A DNA stretch of 34,745 nt, from the NCBI GenBank assembly GCA_937975645.1, contig CALJTV010000002.1:1-34745 (forward strand), in the 5' to 3' direction. This document shows, piece by piece, positions 31,704 to 34,745 of the stretch. The position numbers and the translations under genes were made by a program. Every line of letters begins with the position of its first letter. The first letter of the stretch is position 1. Below the pieces are notes generated by a model. That model saw only the letters and a list, made by a program, of their open reading frames with translations, was not told the DNA's origin and searched no databases. The DNA comes from an uncultured Dehalococcoidia bacterium (GTDB taxonomy: Bacteria > Chloroflexota > Dehalococcoidia > GIF9 > UBA5629).

Positions 31704-31721
31704 ATGGGGCTTGCAAGCTAG
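31704..31721 (+). other. Five-codon mini-ORF (MGLAS) with strong ribosome binding site
   Basis: AAAGGAGGTGA ends five bases before an ATG that is followed by four sense codons and TAG. The next gene, a solute-binding lipoprotein, starts 58 bases on with its own GGAGG. It is far too short for a normal protein; it may be a leader peptide or an initiation site that helps load ribosomes. The frame continues past TAG for 12 codons (TGAIIRSYLKAK) before TAA. A comparable mini-ORF precedes the next lipoprotein gene. Confidence 0.4.
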
Positions 31722-31779
31722 ACAGGAGCCATTATCCGCTCGTACCTGAAGGCTAAATAAAAACTGGAGGAAAACACAA

Positions 31780-33516
31780 ATGACAAAGAACCGGATACTA
31801 GTCTGCCTTCTCACTTTAGTCCTAATTGCTACCCTGGTGAGCGTTAGCTGTGCTAAAGGGGTCAAAGAGGTAGGCGTTGAGAAAGAAAAGCCTGTTTACG
31901 GGGGCACGCTTACGCTCAGGGCAGAGCTCACACCTTATTTTGATGATGCCATCCAGCCCCACTACAACACCTATCCCTTAAAGCTGACCAACGATGAACT
32001 CTGGGAGGGGGACTGGACGAAGGGGAAAGCTGGCGGCTATGGTACCGGGGAGTGTGACTGGTTCATTAACGGACTTAACCGTCTGGAACACAAAGCTGGC
32101 TGTTTAGCGGAGAGCTGGGAGATACAGGGCAAAAACACCATAATCTTCCATCTGCGCAAGGGGGTAAAGTGGCAGAATAAGCCACCGACCAACGGCAGGG
32201 AACTTACCGCTGATGATGTCGTCTTTTCTTTGAAGCGCATGCTGACGGTGCCCACCGCCTATTTCAAGAGGACATATCCCAAGGCGGCTGAGACCACCGA
32301 AATATACGCGTCTGACCCTTACACCGTGGTGATCAAGTGCCAACCAGAGTATTTCGCCGATGTCATCACCACATTACCCGACTACGCGCACATCTTCCCC
32401 AAGGATGCCCTGGAGCAGTTCGGCAACATGAACGAATGGCAGAACAATATCGGTAGCGGTCCCTTCACGCTCACTGAGTTTGTGCCAGGCAGTGTCATCT
32501 CATATACGCGAAATCCTAACTACTGGCAGACCAATCCCGTCGGTCCAGGTAAGGGCGACCAACTGCCGTATGTGGACAGTGTGAAGCTGATGATCATTTT
32601 GGACGAGTCTACCTACTACGCGGCTTTTCGCACTGGTCAGCTCGACATAGCGACTGTGGACTGGGAGATGGCGACGGAGTTTTTGAACAGGCCGGAGTTG
32701 AAGCATGTAGAGTTTGAGGAAGATACCGGGTTAGCCATTTGCATGAGGACGGACAAGAAGGACTCACCTTTTGCTGACAAAAGGGTGCGGCAGGCACTGT
32801 CCATGGCTATTGACCGCAACAAGATAGTGAACGACTATTTTGGCGGCAGGGGCAGGCTCTATGGCTGGCCCGTTCCCAACACGCGGGAGTACGCTAATGC
32901 TTTCGTACCTTTGGAACAGTTACCAAAGTCGGCACAAGAGGTATTCCAGTACCAGCCGGAGAAGGCAAAACAGCTTCTAGCCGAGGCAGGCTACCCCAAT
33001 GGCTTCAAAACCAAGATAATCTTCTACAATCAGCGTCTCTACACTGACTTATTGCAGATGGTAAAGGACATGTGGGCGAAGGTCGGTGTTGAGCTGGTGC
33101 TCGAACCTAAAGACTATGCCAGCTTGCTGGGAGTAGTCGTCAGGAGAGCTCATGAGGACATGGTCTTGTGGACAGGTGCCGGTGTGGGCACTTATTTTAA
33201 GGCGATAAACTATACTGGTACCGGGATGTTCAATCAGAGTTATGTAGATGACCCGGTGCTGAATAAGGCAAGGGACGAGATGCTGGCAGCATATCCCGAC
33301 GAGGCTATGGTGGACAAGATACACCGGGAAATGCTGCCATACCTATTCGAGCAATGCTATGCCATCCCGCTCCCGGGACAGCGTTACTATAGGTTCTGGT
33401 GGCCCTGGGTCAAGAACTATAGTGGTGAGGCAGGGCTGGGCTACTACAACACCTTCAACTTCGCCAAATATGTCTGGATAGACCAGGGACTGAAGCAGTC
33501 TATGTTAGGAAAGTAG
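31780..33516 (+). CDS. ABC transporter solute-binding lipoprotein, family 5 (peptide/opine type)
   Basis: A 578-residue extracytoplasmic binding lipoprotein. Signal peptide with lipobox VSVSC (Cys24), after which come charged residues and VYGGTLTLR, the usual first strand. Family-5 signatures: AESWEIQGKNTIIFHLRKGVKW, LTADDVVFSLKRML, IGSGPFTLTEF, VRQALSMAIDRNKI. It should deliver a peptide, or another organic solute, to an ABC importer whose permease and ATPase genes are not in the window. Position right after the glycyl radical enzyme operon suggests, but does not show, uptake of that pathway's substrate. GGAGG precedes the ATG; the region from 31623 to 31779 holds the mini-ORF. Confidence 0.92.
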   Translation: MTKNRILVCLLTLVLIATLVSVSCAKGVKEVGVEKEKPVYGGTLTLRAELTPYFDDAIQPHYNTYPLKLTNDELWEGDWTKGKAGGYGTGECDWFINGLNRLEHKAGCLAESWEIQGKNTIIFHLRKGVKWQNKPPTNGRELTADDVVFSLKRMLTVPTAYFKRTYPKAAETTEIYASDPYTVVIKCQPEYFADVITTLPDYAHIFPKDALEQFGNMNEWQNNIGSGPFTLTEFVPGSVISYTRNPNYWQTNPVGPGKGDQLPYVDSVKLMIILDESTYYAAFRTGQLDIATVDWEMATEFLNRPELKHVEFEEDTGLAICMRTDKKDSPFADKRVRQALSMAIDRNKIVNDYFGGRGRLYGWPVPNTREYANAFVPLEQLPKSAQEVFQYQPEKAKQLLAEAGYPNGFKTKIIFYNQRLYTDLLQMVKDMWAKVGVELVLEPKDYASLLGVVVRRAHEDMVLWTGAGVGTYFKAINYTGTGMFNQSYVDDPVLNKARDEMLAAYPDEAMVDKIHREMLPYLFEQCYAIPLPGQRYYRFWWPWVKNYSGEAGLGYYNTFNFAKYVWIDQGLKQSMLGK

Positions 33517-33550
33517 AAGGGCGCCAAGCCAGAGGCAGCTGGAGTTTCAG

Positions 33551-33587
33551 GAAGCCCGACGAAATCGCCGTCGGGCTTCTCTTTTTT
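33551..33587 (+). terminator. Strong intrinsic terminator
   Basis: An 11-bp perfect stem, GAAGCCCGACG (33551-33561) with CGTCGGGCTTC (33569-33579), seven-base loop, then TCTTTTTT. It ends the glycyl-radical/lipoprotein transcription unit. Confidence 0.9.
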
Positions 33588-33694
33588 CACTATTTCCCAG
33601 GTCCCCCAGTACTATGTTGTTTTTCCCGGTACATGTCAGGTTTCAGTATCAAAGCTTTTCACAAAATATTAACCGAAATCCATCCAGCACATCC

Positions 33695-33723
33695 TTGACA
33701 GAGCGCCGCACATCTGTTAGAGT
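33695..33723 (+). promoter_or_regulatory. Putative promoter for the second lipoprotein gene
   Basis: Perfect -35 TTGACA, 17-bp spacer, and TAGAGT as a 4-of-6 -10 match. Confidence 0.45.
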
Positions 33724-33989
33724 GCTATGTAACAGTCGGTTTTCAGGGGTGGGAAGCAGTACTTGCTTGATAAAGGCACGAGTTGCAGTGCATCTTGTGT
33801 CGGAAGTTCCTTCCCTATCTGCATCTGACCCCTTTGTGGCATGGTGATTGAAAGTGGCGCGGGAGTTCTGGATGATGCGGCTGAGCAAAGGGGGTGCCTT
33901 CTCCAGGCGATTGAGCTTTTGTGCACCGCACCCAGTTGTCTCTGTTTGTTTAACTGCAAGTCCAACGCAAACGACAGGGGGTGAATGCT

Positions 33990-34007
33990 ATGGAAGTCTT
34001 GTCCTGA
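33990..34007 (+). other. Five-codon mini-ORF (MEVLS) with strong ribosome binding site
   Basis: AGGGGGTGA ends five bases before ATG, followed by four codons and TGA. The lipoprotein gene starts 45 bases later with its own AAAGGAGG. It has the same length, ends in Ser-stop, and sits in the same place relative to its gene as the MGLAS mini-ORF at 31704, although the DNA sequences differ. Confidence 0.4.
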
Positions 34008-34052
34008 GAGGTTAATTATTCTCGATTTTCAGATCGAAAGGAGGGAACGAGA

Positions 34053-34745
34053 ATGATAAAAAAGATAGCGGTAGTATGTATTCTGGTGCTGGGGCTGGTT
34101 GCCGGGCTGATAGGCAGTAGTTGCGCTGGCGGTGCCAAAGAGGCGGTGACCGTAGAGAAGGAGAAACCCGTTTACGGAGGCACGCTCACACTGAGGATTG
34201 CCGCTGACCCGCCTGCCTTCGATGATGCCATACGGGGACACGCCTACTGTACCACCCTGAAGTTTACCAATGACGAGCTGTGGACGGGTGACTGGACGAA
34301 AGGGCGGGCGGGTGGCTATGGCACTGGTGAGTGTGAGTGGGCAGTTGGCGGACTGAACCGTTTGGAGCATAAGGCAGGGGCGCTAGCCGAGAGCTGGGAG
34401 ATACAAGGCAAGCACACCATAATATTCCACTTGAGAAAAGGGGTGAAATGGCACAACAAGCCGCCGACCAATGGCAGGGAACTTACTGCAGAGGACGTTG
34501 TCTTTTCCCTAAAGCGCCAGTGCACTGCGGCTACAGCCTATATGAAACAGACTTATCCAAAGGCATGTGAGACCATGGAGATAACCGCACCCGACCCCTA
34601 TACTGTGGTGGTCAAGTGCGACCCGCAGTATTTTGGCGATGTCATCACCCTGATACCCGACTATATGTGCATCTTCCCCAAAGATGCTGTAGAGCAGTTC
34701 GGCAATATGAATGACTGGAAGAACAGCATCGGCACCGGACCGTTC
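34053..34745 (+). CDS. ABC transporter solute-binding lipoprotein, family 5 (3' end outside window)
   Basis: The first 231 codons of a second binding lipoprotein, closely similar to the one at 31780-33516 across all of the visible length (shared YGTGEC, LNRLEHKAG, ESWEIQGK, PPTNGRELTA). Signal peptide with lipobox IGSSC (Cys24). Differences cluster in the first mature segment (RIAADPPAFDDAIRGHAY versus RAELTPYFDDAIQPHYN), which could change the ligand. AAAGGAGGGAAC precedes the ATG. It has its own leader and follows a strong terminator, so it is probably regulated apart from the first copy. Confidence 0.93.
   Translation, partial: MIKKIAVVCILVLGLVAGLIGSSCAGGAKEAVTVEKEKPVYGGTLTLRIAADPPAFDDAIRGHAYCTTLKFTNDELWTGDWTKGRAGGYGTGECEWAVGGLNRLEHKAGALAESWEIQGKHTIIFHLRKGVKWHNKPPTNGRELTAEDVVFSLKRQCTAATAYMKQTYPKACETMEITAPDPYTVVVKCDPQYFGDVITLIPDYMCIFPKDAVEQFGNMNDWKNSIGTGPF

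Larger units (their letters stand above)
33588..34052 (+). other. Non-coding leader region before the second lipoprotein gene
   Basis: A 465-bp stretch with no recognisable gene in any frame. It holds a possible promoter: TTGACA (33695-33700), 17-bp spacer, TAGAGT (33718-33723), which would give a long leader of about 320 nt, and near its end the MEVLS mini-ORF. I find no known riboswitch motif in it by eye. Confidence 0.5.

Noticed and set aside
31704-31757. UAG read-through (pyrrolysine-like) extension of the MGLAS mini-ORF to 18 codons
   Set aside because: Nothing else in the window points to UAG decoding as an amino acid, and the extension is too short to judge; plain termination is simpler.
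1-34745. CRISPR arrays, tRNA or rRNA genes, insertion sequences, prophage or integrase genes
   Set aside because: None seen: no regularly spaced long repeats, no cloverleaf-like sequence noticed, and no transposase or integrase motifs in the open frames.

Overview
The window is a gene-dense, fairly GC-rich bacterial chromosome segment with frequent TTG/GTG starts, strong GGAGG ribosome binding sites and sigma70-type promoters. The gene set (MMPL exporter, FHA/kinase/phosphatase cluster, LemA-HtpX, tandem acyl-CoA dehydrogenases, glycyl radical enzymes, multiple family-5 solute-binding lipoproteins) suggests an anaerobic Chloroflexota, perhaps Dehalococcoidia-like. That assignment is inference from gene content; no marker gene or rRNA is present.

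Layout. 1-2.5 kb: an MMPL/RND-type exporter that enters from the left edge. 2.65-3.64 kb: a fluoride-type riboswitch with an intrinsic terminator, followed by an alpha/alpha-toroid (prenyltransferase/terpene-cyclase-like) protein. 3.7-10.33 kb (minus): a signalling locus with a zinc-ribbon/FHA protein, PP2C phosphatase, membrane-anchored Ser/Thr kinase, and three secreted-and-anchored proteins that each carry a cytoplasmic FHA domain, plus a previously uncallable 26-residue membrane peptide. Divergent from it at 10.49-11.17 kb is an FHA-winged-helix regulator. 11.3-12.2 kb: an esterase-like hydrolase. 12.3-12.8 kb: a decayed glycoside-hydrolase-like gene. 12.8-14.4 kb: an RNase J-like metallo-beta-lactamase protein. 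16.9-14.4 kb (minus): GNAT, M20 deacylase and MscS-like channel. 19.2-17.0 kb (minus): zinc-finger protein, LemA and HtpX. 19.3-22.8 kb: LOG-family protein, beta-CASP nuclease (minus), a small membrane protein and cysteine synthase. 22.8-25.4 kb (minus): an internally deleted histone-deacetylase-like remnant and two acyl-CoA dehydrogenases. 25.65-31.6 kb: two tandem glycyl radical enzymes and one activase. 31.7 kb to the right edge: two paralogous ABC solute-binding lipoproteins, each preceded by a five-codon mini-ORF; the second runs off the window.

The most notable discovery is regulatory. Two intergenic regions in the signalling locus carry TGACA/TGTCA half-sites in an exact 11-bp register (four positions each), and in both the array ends exactly 22 nt before a minus-strand -10 hexamer. 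An 11-bp direct-repeat geometry with a TGTCA core is what PhoB/OmpR-type winged helices bind, and the adjacent regulator has such a DNA-binding domain but an FHA (phosphothreonine-binding) domain instead of a receiver. The simplest model is a kinase/phosphatase-controlled FHA regulon: phosphothreonine signalling feeds the FHA-winged-helix protein, which activates both halves of the operon and represses itself, because its own -35 and -10 elements lie on two of the half-sites. The fluoride riboswitch in front of a toroid protein, rather than a fluoride exporter, is the second most interesting feature.
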